The position numbers and the translations under genes were made by a program. Positions 31,909-40,655 of a stretch of DNA of 64,000 nucleotides are shown here, piece by piece (position 1 is the stretch's first letter; each line of letters opens with the position of its first letter). Source of the stretch: Streptomyces sp. NBC_00523 (GTDB lineage: Bacteria > Actinomycetota > Actinomycetes > Streptomycetales > Streptomycetaceae); assembly GCF_036346615.1 (NCBI RefSeq), contig NZ_CP107836.1, forward strand, positions 6,820,001 to 6,884,000, in the 5' to 3' direction. A model generated the notes under the pieces. That model was given only the letters and a program-made list of their open reading frames with translations, made no database searches and was not told where the DNA came from.

Positions 31909-32759
31909 GCACCCTCGACAAGAGCGCAGCCGTGGTGACCCCGGTGCTCAGCGCCCGCAACCTGGTCAAGCGCTACGGGCATGTCACCGCCATCGACGGC
32001 GCCGACTTCGACCTGATGCCGGGCGAGGTCCTGGCCGTCATCGGGGACAACGGAGCCGGCAAGTCCAGCCTGATCAAGGCCCTGACCGGCGCGGTGGTCC
32101 CGGACTCCGGGGAGATCCGCCTGAACGGCGAGCCCATCCGCTTCAACGGTCCCCAGGACGCCCACGAGCACGGCATCGAGACCGTCTACCAGGACCTCGC
32201 CGTCGCCCCGTCCATGGACATCGCGTCCAACATGTTCCTGGGCCGCGAGCTGCGCCGCAAGGACATCCTGGGGCGGGCGCTGCGGATGCTCGACAAGAAG
32301 GCGATGAGGGCCCGGGCCGCCGAGCACATGGCGGAGCTGAAGATCGGGCTCGGTTCGCTGACCCAGCCCGTGGAGACGCTTTCCGGAGGCCAGCGCCAGG
32401 CCGTCGCGGTGGCCCGGGCGGCCGCCTGGGCCAGGAGCGTCGTGGTCATGGACGAACCCACCGCCGCGCTGGGCGTCAAGGAGTCGGCCCAGGTCCTCGA
32501 CCTGATCCGCCGGGTACGCGACAAGGGCATCCCGGTCATCCTGATCAGCCACAACATGCCGCACGTCTTCGAGATCGCCGACCGCGTCCATGTGCACCGG
32601 CTGGGCCGCCGGGCAGCGGTGATCAAGCCGTCGGACCACTCCATGGCGGAGGTCGTGGCGATCATGACCGGCGCCCTGCGGGTGGAGGCCGACGGGGCGA
32701 CGACGGTGGCCGACCACCGGGCGGTCGACGCCGTCGGGGCCGGGCACGACGACGGCTGA
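31905..32759 (+). CDS. Sugar ABC transporter ATP-binding protein
   Basis: A 284-residue single-domain ABC ATPase, FrcA-like, not the double-domain RbsA type. Walker A GDNGAGKS lies near residues 47-54, signature LSGGQRQ, Walker B VVVMDEPTAALG and switch His in LISHNM. The last 20 residues (VADHRAVDAVGAGHDDG) are a polar tail. ATG overlaps the permease stop. It powers the importer formed with the two upstream gene products. Confidence 0.95.
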   Translation: MSTLDKSAAVVTPVLSARNLVKRYGHVTAIDGADFDLMPGEVLAVIGDNGAGKSSLIKALTGAVVPDSGEIRLNGEPIRFNGPQDAHEHGIETVYQDLAVAPSMDIASNMFLGRELRRKDILGRALRMLDKKAMRARAAEHMAELKIGLGSLTQPVETLSGGQRQAVAVARAAAWARSVVVMDEPTAALGVKESAQVLDLIRRVRDKGIPVILISHNMPHVFEIADRVHVHRLGRRAAVIKPSDHSMAEVVAIMTGALRVEADGATTVADHRAVDAVGAGHDDG

Positions 32760-32859
32760 ATCCGCCGTCGCACCCGCACCGTATTCTGTCGACCTGTCCT
32801 CGGTCGGCCGGGTCGATCACCCTCCCGGCCGAAGAGCCTCAACATGGAGAAGCCTGGCC

Positions 32860-33894
32860 ATGGTCTCACCCCGCCGCCCGACTCTTGCCGATGTCGCCCA
32901 GGAGGTGGGCGTGAGCGCCAAGACCGTCTCCCGGGTGCTCAACGGGAACGGCCCCACCTCGGAGTCGACCCGGGAGCGTGTCCTCGAAGCGGTGGGCAGG
33001 CTCGGCTTCCAGCTCAACCCGATGGCGCAGAGCATTCGCAGCGGCGGACCGGACACCACCGTCGGTCTCGTCATCCCCGACCTGGCCAACCCCTTCTTCG
33101 GCTCGGTCGCCAGTGGGATCGAGGCCACCGTCCGCGACCACGGGCTGACCCTCGTCATGGGCTCGTCCGGGGACGACCCGGAGCGGGAGACGGACCTGAC
33201 CCGGTCCTTCCTCGCCCGCCGGGTGAGCGCGCTGATGGTCGTGCCCTCCGTGGGCGCCGACCACAGCCACCTCAAACAGCACCTGGCCCAGGGACTCCCG
33301 GTCGTGTTCATCGACCGCCCGGGCCACGGCCTGCCCACAGATACGGTCGTCAGCTCCAACCGCAAGGGCGCCCGCGAGGGCACCGCGCACCTGATCGCCC
33401 ACGGCCACCGCCGCATCGGGTTCATCGGCGACCTCCCCCGGGGCCTGTACACGCGCCGCGAACGCCAGGCGGGATACCGGGCGGCCCTGGCCGAGGCCGG
33501 CCTCCCGTACGACCGGGCCCTGGTCGGCGAGGCGCACGACGAACACGGCGCGGCAAAGGCCCTGGCCCGGCTGCTGGCCCTCCAGAGCCCGCCCACCGCC
33601 GTGGTCAGCGGGAACAACGTCATGACGCTCGGCGCCATGGCGGAGCTCGGACGGAGCGGCGCGCCCGTGGCGGTGGTCGCCATCGACGACGTGCCGATGG
33701 CGGAACTGCTCACGCCCGCCCTCACCGTCGTCGCCCAGGACCCGGTGACCATCGGGCGCGAGGCGGGAGCCACCGCGCTGCGGCGGCTGGCGGGGGACCG
33801 GTCGCGCCCGCGCACCGTCGTCGTACCGAACAGGCTGATCCAGCGCGGCTCGGGCGAGCGCCGGTTCGCCGCCGACCAGGAGCTGCCCGCCTGA
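32860..33894 (+). CDS. LacI family transcriptional regulator of the fructan/sugar locus
   Basis: A 344-residue repressor. The N-terminal helix-turn-helix and hinge are clear (TLADVAQEVGVSAKTVSRVLNG), followed by a sugar-binding domain starting TVGLVIPDLANPFFG. GGAGA lies about 9 bases before ATG 32860. It follows the ABC ATPase by 100 bases and precedes the sugar kinase. The palindromic, CG-centred operators at 29506 and 29806 are the kind LacI proteins bind, so it probably represses both the GH32 gene and the importer until sugar appears. Confidence 0.94.
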   Translation: MVSPRRPTLADVAQEVGVSAKTVSRVLNGNGPTSESTRERVLEAVGRLGFQLNPMAQSIRSGGPDTTVGLVIPDLANPFFGSVASGIEATVRDHGLTLVMGSSGDDPERETDLTRSFLARRVSALMVVPSVGADHSHLKQHLAQGLPVVFIDRPGHGLPTDTVVSSNRKGAREGTAHLIAHGHRRIGFIGDLPRGLYTRRERQAGYRAALAEAGLPYDRALVGEAHDEHGAAKALARLLALQSPPTAVVSGNNVMTLGAMAELGRSGAPVAVVAIDDVPMAELLTPALTVVAQDPVTIGREAGATALRRLAGDRSRPRTVVVPNRLIQRGSGERRFAADQELPA

Positions 33895-33900
33895 ACAGCC

Positions 33901-33945
33901 GGGCGGCCGCGCGGCCGCCCCGTCACCGCGGGCGCCCCGCCCGCG
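33901..33945 (+). terminator. Two GC hairpins after the lacI-type gene
   Basis: A perfect 20-nt palindrome GGGCGGCCGCGCGGCCGCCC (33901-33920) is followed by a 7-bp stem with a 5-nt loop at 33927-33945. They lie between the regulator stop and the kinase ribosome-binding site, and could attenuate read-through into the kinase gene. Confidence 0.55.
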
Positions 33946-34022
33946 CACCCACCACCGGCACCCGGGGGGCGGTTCGGCATGCCGTCTCTCCCACCGGCAC
34001 GTACAGACAAGGAAGACCGAGC

Positions 34023-34970
34023 GTGATCGTAGTAGGCGGAGAAGCACTGATGGACCTGGTACCGGCGCCCGACCAGGGGCGCGCGGAGGGCGGGCTTTCC
34101 CTCATGCTTCCCAGACGTGGTGGCGGCCCGTACAACACCGCCGTCGCGCTGGGACGGCTCGGAGCGCCGGTCGCGTTCTGCTCCCGCGTCTCGACCGACG
34201 CCTACGGAGCCGCGCTGGTCGAGGGCCTTCAGAAGGCGGGCGTCGACACCGCTCTCGTCCAGCGCGGACCCGAACCCACCATGCTCGCCGTGACGGCCAT
34301 CAGCGAGGAGGGCTCGGCCGCCTACACCTTCTACCACCAGGGCACGGCCGACCGTCTCTTCACGGCCCCCGGCTCCCTGCCGCCCCTGACCCGGGCCCTC
34401 GCCCTGGGCACGTGCTCACTCGCCCTGGAGCCCACGGCGAGCGCGTACGAGCACATGCTCCTGCGCGAGTCCGGAAGGGGCCTCTTCATCGCCCTCGACC
34501 CCAACATCCGGCCGAACGTCATCACCGACCCGGACGCCTACCGGGCCCGCTTCCGGAGCTGGCTGCCCCATCTCTCGCTGCTCAAGGTGTCGTTCGAGGA
34601 CACGGCATGGCTGTCCGGCTGCGGGACCGGCGAGGAGGCGGTGCTCGACGCCGCGCGCGGCTGGGCGCGTACCGGACCGTCCGCGGTCGTCCTCACCGGC
34701 GGCGGCGCCGGACTCTGGGCGGTCACCGCCACCGGCGACACCGTGCACGTACCGGCCGCAGCGTGCGAGGTGGCCGACACCATCGGCGCGGGCGACACGG
34801 TCTACGCGGCGCTGCTCGACGGTCTCCACCGCGGGGACGCGCTGCGCCCGGACGCCCGGCTCACCCACGACGAGTGGCGCGAACTGCTGGTTTTCGCGGC
34901 CCGGGCCGCGGCCGTCACCTGCTCCCGGCGGGGAGCGGACTCGCCCCACCGGGCCGAACTGCTCGACTGA
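34023..34970 (+). CDS. PfkB family sugar kinase (fructokinase-like)
   Basis: A 315-residue ribokinase-fold kinase. The N-terminal GGEALMDLVP and C-terminal DTIGAGDTVYAALLDGL (with the catalytic Asp of GAGD) are the two PfkB signatures. The start GTG 34023 is set by AAGGAAG about 8 bases upstream and by alignment with the family start; the frame is open further upstream but overlaps the regulator. In this context it would phosphorylate the imported hexose, most likely fructose. Confidence 0.9.
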   Translation: MIVVGGEALMDLVPAPDQGRAEGGLSLMLPRRGGGPYNTAVALGRLGAPVAFCSRVSTDAYGAALVEGLQKAGVDTALVQRGPEPTMLAVTAISEEGSAAYTFYHQGTADRLFTAPGSLPPLTRALALGTCSLALEPTASAYEHMLLRESGRGLFIALDPNIRPNVITDPDAYRARFRSWLPHLSLLKVSFEDTAWLSGCGTGEEAVLDAARGWARTGPSAVVLTGGGAGLWAVTATGDTVHVPAAACEVADTIGAGDTVYAALLDGLHRGDALRPDARLTHDEWRELLVFAARAAAVTCSRRGADSPHRAELLD

Positions 34971-35016
34971 CAGGAGCGCACCGACGTGACCGCCTCCCGA
35001 AGGACGTGCTGACCGG

Positions 35017-36234
35017 ATGCCGGACCCCGAGAGCTCACCGGCGCACCTGCGCAGGAAGCCCAGCAGCAAGGAAATGGTCCTGCGGCTGGTGTCGCACCAC
35101 GGCTCGGTGACCCGGGCCCAGCTCATGGACCTGAGCGGGCTGCCGCGGACCACCGTGTACGACGCCGTGGCCGCCCTGGTCGACAGCGGCGCGATCACCA
35201 CCGCGCTCCAGGAGGAGGACGGCCGGGGCCGCGGCCGCCCGGTGGAGCGGCTCCGGCTCAACCCCGGACGCGGCCAGTTCATCGGCATCGAGTTCACCCG
35301 GCGGAGCACCCGGGTCGCCCTGGCCAACGACGCGTGCCAGCTGATCGGTGTCCGCAGCGCCGAGGAGCCGAGCACGGCCGGCCGGCGCGAACGCGTCCTG
35401 ACGGCGCACCGCCTCGCCACCGCGCTGGCGGGAGGGTCCCTCGTACCCGGAACGGTCAAGGGCGTGGGGGTCGGCATCGGGGGCCCGCACCCCGGCGTCG
35501 AAGTGGCCCAGCTGGTGCGCGAGCGCTTCGCGGCTCCGGTCCGTGTGGAGAAGGGCCACCGTCTCGCCGCCCTGGGCGAAGCCACGTGGGGCGCGGCGGC
35601 GGGCGAGCCGGACCTGCTGTCCGTCTTCCTGTCCCGCGAGGTCGGGGGCGGGCTGATCCAGTCGGGAGCCCTGGTGCGCGGGCCCTACGCGACCGCGGGC
35701 GAACTCGGCCATGTCAACGTCGAGCGCGAGGGCGGGCGACCGTGCCACTGCGGCGGACGCGGATGTCTCGACACCGTCGCCTCCAGCCGGGCGGTCCTCG
35801 ACCGGTACCACGCCTGCGGCGGACTGGCGGCCGGCATCGCCGACCTGGCCGTGGCGGCCCGCGACGCCGACGAGGCGGCCTGCCGGGTCCTGGCCGAGAC
35901 GGGGCGCGCCGTGGGCGGTGTCCTTGCCGCCCTCGCGAACACCTTCGCCCCCGCCGTCATCGTCGTCGGCGGCGAGCTGACCCGCACCGGGGCGGCCCTG
36001 CTGGACCCGCTGAAGCAGGAGCTGAACGAGCTGGTCGTCCCGGCCGTACGCGCCCACATCAGTCTGCGGGCGGCCACCCTGGGCACGACCGCGACCGCCT
36101 GCGGAGCCGTCGCTCTGGTGGCCGGCGCGACGGGCGCGCGCACGGCCTCGCGATCCGTGGACGCGCCCGCCCCCGACGATCTAGCGTCGGGGGCGATCAC
36201 AACGGCGCAGCAACGGAGTACGGGGAGATCATGA
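35017..36234 (+). CDS. ROK family transcriptional regulator
   Basis: A 405-residue NagC/Mlc-type protein. The N-terminal winged helix (KEMVLRLVSHHGSVTRAQLMDLSGLPRTTVYDAV) is followed by a ROK sugar-kinase-like domain with VGVGIGGP and the zinc motif CHCGGRGCLDT, where Asp replaces the usual Glu. It lies 46 bases after the kinase gene and overlaps the SDR start by 4 bases. It may add a second level of sugar control to the locus; its targets are not visible. Confidence 0.92.
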   Translation: MPDPESSPAHLRRKPSSKEMVLRLVSHHGSVTRAQLMDLSGLPRTTVYDAVAALVDSGAITTALQEEDGRGRGRPVERLRLNPGRGQFIGIEFTRRSTRVALANDACQLIGVRSAEEPSTAGRRERVLTAHRLATALAGGSLVPGTVKGVGVGIGGPHPGVEVAQLVRERFAAPVRVEKGHRLAALGEATWGAAAGEPDLLSVFLSREVGGGLIQSGALVRGPYATAGELGHVNVEREGGRPCHCGGRGCLDTVASSRAVLDRYHACGGLAAGIADLAVAARDADEAACRVLAETGRAVGGVLAALANTFAPAVIVVGGELTRTGAALLDPLKQELNELVVPAVRAHISLRAATLGTTATACGAVALVAGATGARTASRSVDAPAPDDLASGAITTAQQRSTGRS

Positions 36235-36968
36235 GCAACGGCAACAACACGTCCACCAGCGGTACCGAATCGCCCGTCACCTTCATCACCGGCGGGTCCA
36301 GCGGGATCGGCGCGGAGACCGTACGCAGGCTCCTCGGCCTCGGGCACCGGGTCGCCGCGACCGGGCGCAGCGCCAAGAAGCTGGCCGTGCTGGCCGAGGA
36401 GATGGACGCGGGGGAGCGGCTGCTGACGTTCGAGGGGGACGCGGGGGACTGGGAGCACGTGTCGGCGGCGGTCGAGGAGACCGTACGCACCTTCGGCCGG
36501 CTCGACCACGCCATCGCGAACGCCGGGTACTCGGCCGACGCCCACGTCGAGACCGGCGACCCGGAGAAGTGGCGCGGGATGGTCCTGACGAACGTGCTGG
36601 GTCCCGCGCTGCTCGTCAAGGCGGTGCTCCCGGCGCTGAAGGAGTCGCAGGGCCGGATCGTGCTCATCGGCAGCGTGGCCGGATACAAGAACACGCCCGG
36701 CAACCTCTACTCGATGACCAAGTGGGCGGTGACCGGCCTCGCGGAGAACGTCCGCATGCTCACCACCGGGTACGGCGTCGGCACGACGCTGATCGCACCG
36801 GGCCGGGTGCTCACCCCGTTCTGGGACGAGCGCCCCGGCGGAGCGGCGGCGGCCGGTCCGATGATCACCGCCGAGCAGTTGGTGGACACGCTCGTCTGGG
36901 CGATCTCGCAGCCGCGCGGCGTCGACGTGAACACGCTGGTGGTCCGGCCGCTCGGCCAGTCGAACTGA
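36231..36968 (+). CDS. SDR family oxidoreductase
   Basis: A 245-residue classical short-chain dehydrogenase of the NADP-preferring type. The Rossmann loop TGGSSGIGAET, the NAG motif (IANAGYS), catalytic Ser in LIGSVAGYKNT, and YSMTK with catalytic Tyr and Lys are all visible. The start codon overlaps the ROK regulator stop (ATGA) and GGGGAG precedes it, so it is coupled to that gene. The substrate is unknown; the sugar locus suggests a carbohydrate or polyol, but this is weak. Confidence 0.93.
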   Translation: MSNGNNTSTSGTESPVTFITGGSSGIGAETVRRLLGLGHRVAATGRSAKKLAVLAEEMDAGERLLTFEGDAGDWEHVSAAVEETVRTFGRLDHAIANAGYSADAHVETGDPEKWRGMVLTNVLGPALLVKAVLPALKESQGRIVLIGSVAGYKNTPGNLYSMTKWAVTGLAENVRMLTTGYGVGTTLIAPGRVLTPFWDERPGGAAAAGPMITAEQLVDTLVWAISQPRGVDVNTLVVRPLGQSN

Positions 36969-37060
36969 CGCGGATTCATTCCAACGGCAGATGCGGAGGT
37001 GCGCCCCCGGCCCGCTGCGGCAGGATCGACCGGAGACCGACTCACGAAGGAGGTCACGCG

Positions 37061-38317
37061 ATGATGCCGGAGCCCACTCCGCGATTCGCCCGGATCGCCC
37101 TGGTGTCCGCGCACACGGGGCCGCTGCCGCAACCGGACGGTCCCGACCTCGACGGGCAGAGCGTGTACGTGGCCCAGCTCGCCGCGTGCCTGGCGGGGCG
37201 GGGACACGACGTCACCCTCTACACCCGCCGTGACCGGCCCGACCGCCCGACCCTGGTCCGCACCGCTTCGGGGGTGAAGGTCGTCCACGTACCGGCGGGC
37301 CCGCCCGTTCCGGTGCCGAAGGACGAACTGCTCACGTGGATGCCGGAGTTCGGCGCGTACTTGGCCAGGATCTGGCGGCTCAACCGGCCCGACGTCGTCC
37401 ACGCGCACTTCTGGACGTCCGGCGCGGCCGCCCTGACCGGGGCCCGGGGCGCGGGTATCCCCGTCGTCCAGACCTTCCACACGCTCGGCACGACGGAACG
37501 GCGTCACCGGGGCGGCGAGGACGCCGGGCCGCCCGAGCGCGCCGACCTGGAGACCCGGATCGCCCGTGAGGTCCACCGCACCCTCGCGACCAGCGCGGAC
37601 GAGATGAACGAGCTGCTGGCGCTCGGCGTGCCCCGGGCCCGGATCACTGTCGTGCCCTGCGGTGTCGACACCGGGCACTACGCCCCCGTGCCGCTCGCCG
37701 ACCGGCCGACCGGGGCCGCCTTCCGGCTGCTGTCCGTCGGCCGGCTCGACCCCCGGCAGGGGTTCGACCGGGCCATCGAGGCGCTGTCCGGCATCCCCGG
37801 CGCCGAACTGCTCATCGCCGGCGGCCCGGACGCACAGCTCCTGTTCGCGGACCCGGAGGCCGAACGCCTGCGCAAGGCCGCCGCCCGGTACGGGGTCGCC
37901 GAGCGGGTACGGCTCCTCGGCCATGTGCCGCGGGCTCTGATGCCGCACCTCATGTCCAGCGCGGACCTGCTCGTGTCCCTGCCCCGCCACGCGCCGTCCG
38001 CCCTCGTCCCCATCGAGGCGATGGCCTGCGGCACCCCGGTCGTGGCCACGGCCGTCGGCGGTCAGACGGACGCGGTGGTCGACGGGGTCACCGGCACGCT
38101 CGTGCAGCCGTCCGACGACGAGACGCACGACCTCGCCGCGACGATCCGGGGCCTGCTCGGCGACCCCGCCCGGCTGGCTCGCTACGGGGCCGCCGCCCGC
38201 ACCCACGCGCTCGCGCGGTTCTCCTGGGACGAGGTGACGGACGCCGTCTGCCAGGTCTACGCGGACATCGCCCGTACACCCCGGGTCCGGGAGACGGGCC
38301 CGCTGAGCCCGGCCTGA
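37061..38317 (+). CDS. GT4 family glycosyltransferase
   Basis: A 418-residue GT-B glycosyltransferase, family 4. The N-terminal glycine-rich acceptor domain (DGPDLDGQSVYVAQLAACLAGRGHDVTLYTR) and the C-terminal nucleotide-sugar domain (RLLSVGRLDPRQGFDRAIEAL, then MACGTPVVATAVGGQTDAV) are clear. It resembles sucrose-phosphate-synthase or MshA-like enzymes, but MshA identity is not claimed. The start at ATG 37061 follows a strong AAGGAGG (37047-37053) with 7-base spacing. It is monocistronic and converges on the sigma factor gene. Confidence 0.9.
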   Translation: MMPEPTPRFARIALVSAHTGPLPQPDGPDLDGQSVYVAQLAACLAGRGHDVTLYTRRDRPDRPTLVRTASGVKVVHVPAGPPVPVPKDELLTWMPEFGAYLARIWRLNRPDVVHAHFWTSGAAALTGARGAGIPVVQTFHTLGTTERRHRGGEDAGPPERADLETRIAREVHRTLATSADEMNELLALGVPRARITVVPCGVDTGHYAPVPLADRPTGAAFRLLSVGRLDPRQGFDRAIEALSGIPGAELLIAGGPDAQLLFADPEAERLRKAAARYGVAERVRLLGHVPRALMPHLMSSADLLVSLPRHAPSALVPIEAMACGTPVVATAVGGQTDAVVDGVTGTLVQPSDDETHDLAATIRGLLGDPARLARYGAAARTHALARFSWDEVTDAVCQVYADIARTPRVRETGPLSPA

Positions 38318-38336
38318 TCCGGGTACGGGAAGGGGC

Positions 38337-39140
38337 CTAGGCCGCCTGACCGGCCTCCTGGAGCGCCTGTCTGCGCACCTCCTCGCAGCACCGGGCGATC
38401 AGCCGGGAGACGTGCATCTGCGAGAGGCCCAGCGTCTCGGCGATCCGGTCCTGTGTCATGTCGCGGAAGAACCGCAGGTAGAGGATGGTGCGCTCACGCT
38501 CCGGCAGGCTGCGCAGCCCCGGCTTCACGGCCTCGCGGTCGACCGCTACGTCCAGCGCGTGGTCGCACAGCCCCAGGGTGTCGGCGAGGCAGGACCCGTC
38601 CTTGGCCCCGGGCATCTCGGCGTCCAGCGACAGCGTGCGGTAGCTGTCCAGGGCCTCCAGACCGGCCCGGACGTCCTCGGCGCCAAGTCCCGTGACGGCC
38701 GCGATCTCCGCCTCGGTCGGCAGCCGCCCGCCCAGCGTCTGGGCGAGGTCGCGGCGGGCCACCCGTACCTGATTGCGCAGGTCCTGGACCCGGCGCGGCA
38801 CATGGACGTCCCAGGTGTGGTCGCGGAAGTGGCGCTTGAGTTCGCCGACCACGGTGGGGATGGCGTACGTCTCGAACGCCTTGCCGCGCGCCGGGTCGTA
38901 CCGGTCCACCGCCTTGACGAGGCCGATCGCCGCCACCTGGCGCAGATCGTCCAGTGGCTCACCGCGGTCGCGGAAGCGGGAGGCCAGCCGGTGGGCCATG
39001 GGGAGCCAGGCGCAGACGGTCGCGCGGCGCAGTTCGTCCTTCTCGGGGCCGTCGGGCAGGGCCCGCAGGCGGTGGAAGGCCGCCGTTCCCGTCGGCCGGT
39101 CCCGGTCGGGTGCGGGGGCAGTCTGTCGGGCACCGGCCAT
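38337..39140 (-). CDS. SigB/SigF-type RNA polymerase sigma factor
   Basis: A 267-residue sigma-70 family group 3 factor. Region 2 (MAHRLASRFRDRGEPLDDLRQVAAIGLVKAVDRYDP, then GKAFETYAIPTVVGELKRHFRD), region 3 and region 4 (SLPERERTILYLRFFRDMTQDRIAETLGLSQMHVSRLI) are intact. The start ATG 39140 follows GAGGAG with 8-base spacing; the frame is open 46 codons further but that part is Cys-rich and unlike the family. No anti-sigma gene is adjacent. Such factors control stress or developmental genes in Streptomyces. Confidence 0.93.
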   Translation of the reverse strand: MAGARQTAPAPDRDRPTGTAAFHRLRALPDGPEKDELRRATVCAWLPMAHRLASRFRDRGEPLDDLRQVAAIGLVKAVDRYDPARGKAFETYAIPTVVGELKRHFRDHTWDVHVPRRVQDLRNQVRVARRDLAQTLGGRLPTEAEIAAVTGLGAEDVRAGLEALDSYRTLSLDAEMPGAKDGSCLADTLGLCDHALDVAVDREAVKPGLRSLPERERTILYLRFFRDMTQDRIAETLGLSQMHVSRLIARCCEEVRRQALQEAGQAA

Positions 39141-39174
39141 GGTGTTCACTCCTCGGCGTCGCCTGTCAGGACCG

Positions 39175-39224
39175 CCGTGGGAGCCTCCGCCGGACAGGCG
39201 GCACCCGGAGCAATGCTCCCACGG
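39175..39224 (-). promoter_or_regulatory. Structured leader of the sigma factor gene
   Basis: A 10-bp inverted repeat (CCGTGGGAGC at 39175-39184 and GCTCCCACGG at 39215-39224) encloses smaller repeats, 35-85 bases upstream of the sigma factor start. It could form a stable leader RNA or be a protein-binding site. Confidence 0.45.
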
Positions 39225-39295
39225 GCGCGCCTCTTGTCCGAAGCACCCCTGGCCCATTCCCGTACGGGCCCGCCTCAAACACGACCCGGTTCCCG

Positions 39296-40054
39296 TCAGC
39301 GGTCCGAGACCGTGAAGAGCGCGCCCTCCGGATCGCGGAGCACGAACGCGGTCCCCGGCACCCCCTCCACCGGCGTCGCCTCGCCCCCGGCGGCCACCGC
39401 TGCCTGCGCCGTCCGCTCACTGTCGGGCACCAGGAAGTCCACGATCCAGCGCGCCCGTACCCGGGCGTCCGTCGCGTTCTCCACCCCGCCGCCACGCAGC
39501 GTCACCACGGTGTGTCCGCCCGCTTGTACGAGGACGCGGTCCTCCGCGTAATCGACGGCGCACCTGCTCCGCGGCTTCGCCCAGCCGAAGACCTCCGCGT
39601 AGAAGATCGCCGCCTCGAAGGCGTGGCGCGACTGGAGATCCACCCTGGCCGGGGCGCGCGGCCCGTCGGCCCAGACGGGCGCCGGGCCCTCCCAGAAGCC
39701 GAAGACGGCCCCCTCCCGGTCGGCGGCGATCGCCGCCCGCCCCTCGCCCAGCGGCAGCGGGCCCACGGCGAGCGTCGCCCCGCGCTCCCGGATGCGGTCG
39801 GCCGTGACGTCGGCGCCCGGCACGGCGAAGTACGGGATCCACGCCGGAGGCGGTCCACCGGCCGGGCATCCGATGCCGGCGACCGGCCTGCCATGCGCGG
39901 ACGCCAGTACGAAATCGTCGCCCAGGCTGCTGTCATGGAACTCCCAGCCCATCACCCGGGCGTAGAAAGTCCGCGCGGCCCCCAGATCGTGGGTCGTGAG
40001 ACTCACCCAGCAGGGCGCTCCCGCGACGGGTGTCTTCCAGTCCAGACTCGGCAT
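39296..40054 (-). CDS. VOC (glyoxalase/bleomycin-resistance) family protein, two domains
   Basis: A 252-residue protein with two vicinal-oxygen-chelate halves: one starting PCWVSLTTHDLGAARTFYARVMGWEF, the other around HAFEAAIFYAEVFGWAKP and ending FVLRDPEGALFTVSDR. This CFP-32-like duplication is common in actinomycetes and is usually of unknown substrate. The start ATG 40054 follows AAGGAG with 10-base spacing. It is transcribed towards the sigma factor gene, 155 bases away. Confidence 0.88.
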   Translation of the reverse strand: MPSLDWKTPVAGAPCWVSLTTHDLGAARTFYARVMGWEFHDSSLGDDFVLASAHGRPVAGIGCPAGGPPPAWIPYFAVPGADVTADRIRERGATLAVGPLPLGEGRAAIAADREGAVFGFWEGPAPVWADGPRAPARVDLQSRHAFEAAIFYAEVFGWAKPRSRCAVDYAEDRVLVQAGGHTVVTLRGGGVENATDARVRARWIVDFLVPDSERTAQAAVAAGGEATPVEGVPGTAFVLRDPEGALFTVSDR

Positions 40055-40172
40055 AAAAGGCGCTCCTTCGCCAGGGCCCTCTAGAACGATGCGCCCGCGC
40101 CCCGGCCCGCGCACGCGCTCACCCGGGCATACGCACCCGATTTCGCACCGGGCCGGCCGCCAGGGGAGCCGG

Positions 40173-40655
40173 TCAGCTGGTCAGGACCTGCGGCGAGACG
40201 ACCTTGATCATGGCGTCGGCCCAGCGCTGCTGGCGCAGGGTCTGCGGGTGGCAGCGCTCCGTCAGGTCGAGCAGTTCCTGATCGCGGGCGGCCTGGGCCG
40301 TCTGGGCCAGCAGCTCCCAGTCCACGGAGACGGCCGCCGCCCGCAGATAGGTGTCGCGCAGGTCCCGCAGGAGCAGCAACCCGGTCTTGGGACGCCGTCC
40401 GACGAGCTCGCCGCCCTTCTCCCGCAGCCAGGCGGCGGCTGGGGACTGCTCCTTCGGCTCGGGGTCCAGGTCCACGCCGTGGTCGGCGGCCGCCTCCGCC
40501 AGTTCCCGTACGTGCTGCCGCGACCAGGCGGCCAGATCGCGGGCGACATGGTGCACCTCGTGGTCGGTGGAGTGCGTGCTGGAGAGCCGCATCAGCCGCA
40601 CCGCGAGCGCGTTCTCCCCGTGGTGCACCTCCTTGAGGACCAGGTCCAGCTTCAA
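40173..40655 (-). CDS. Hypothetical protein, TTG-coupled to the Mo-enzyme remnant
   Basis: A 160-residue helical protein, not assigned. It begins LKLDLVLKEVHHGENALAVRL and contains a His-rich segment (STDHEVHHVARDLAAWSRQHV). The start is TTG 40655: GGAGGAG lies 7 bases upstream and the TTG overlaps the stop of the preceding gene (TTGA), so translation is coupled. Genes like this follow molybdopterin oxidoreductase genes in Streptomyces as far as I remember; a helper role for that enzyme is a guess. Confidence 0.8.
   Translation of the reverse strand: MKLDLVLKEVHHGENALAVRLMRLSSTHSTDHEVHHVARDLAAWSRQHVRELAEAAADHGVDLDPEPKEQSPAAAWLREKGGELVGRRPKTGLLLLRDLRDTYLRAAAVSVDWELLAQTAQAARDQELLDLTERCHPQTLRQQRWADAMIKVVSPQVLTS

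Noticed and set aside
32844..34022. Second frame open through the LacI gene joined to the kinase
   Set aside because: The amino acid composition is Arg/Pro/Gly-rich shadow; kinase homology begins at GTG 34023 with its own ribosome-binding site.
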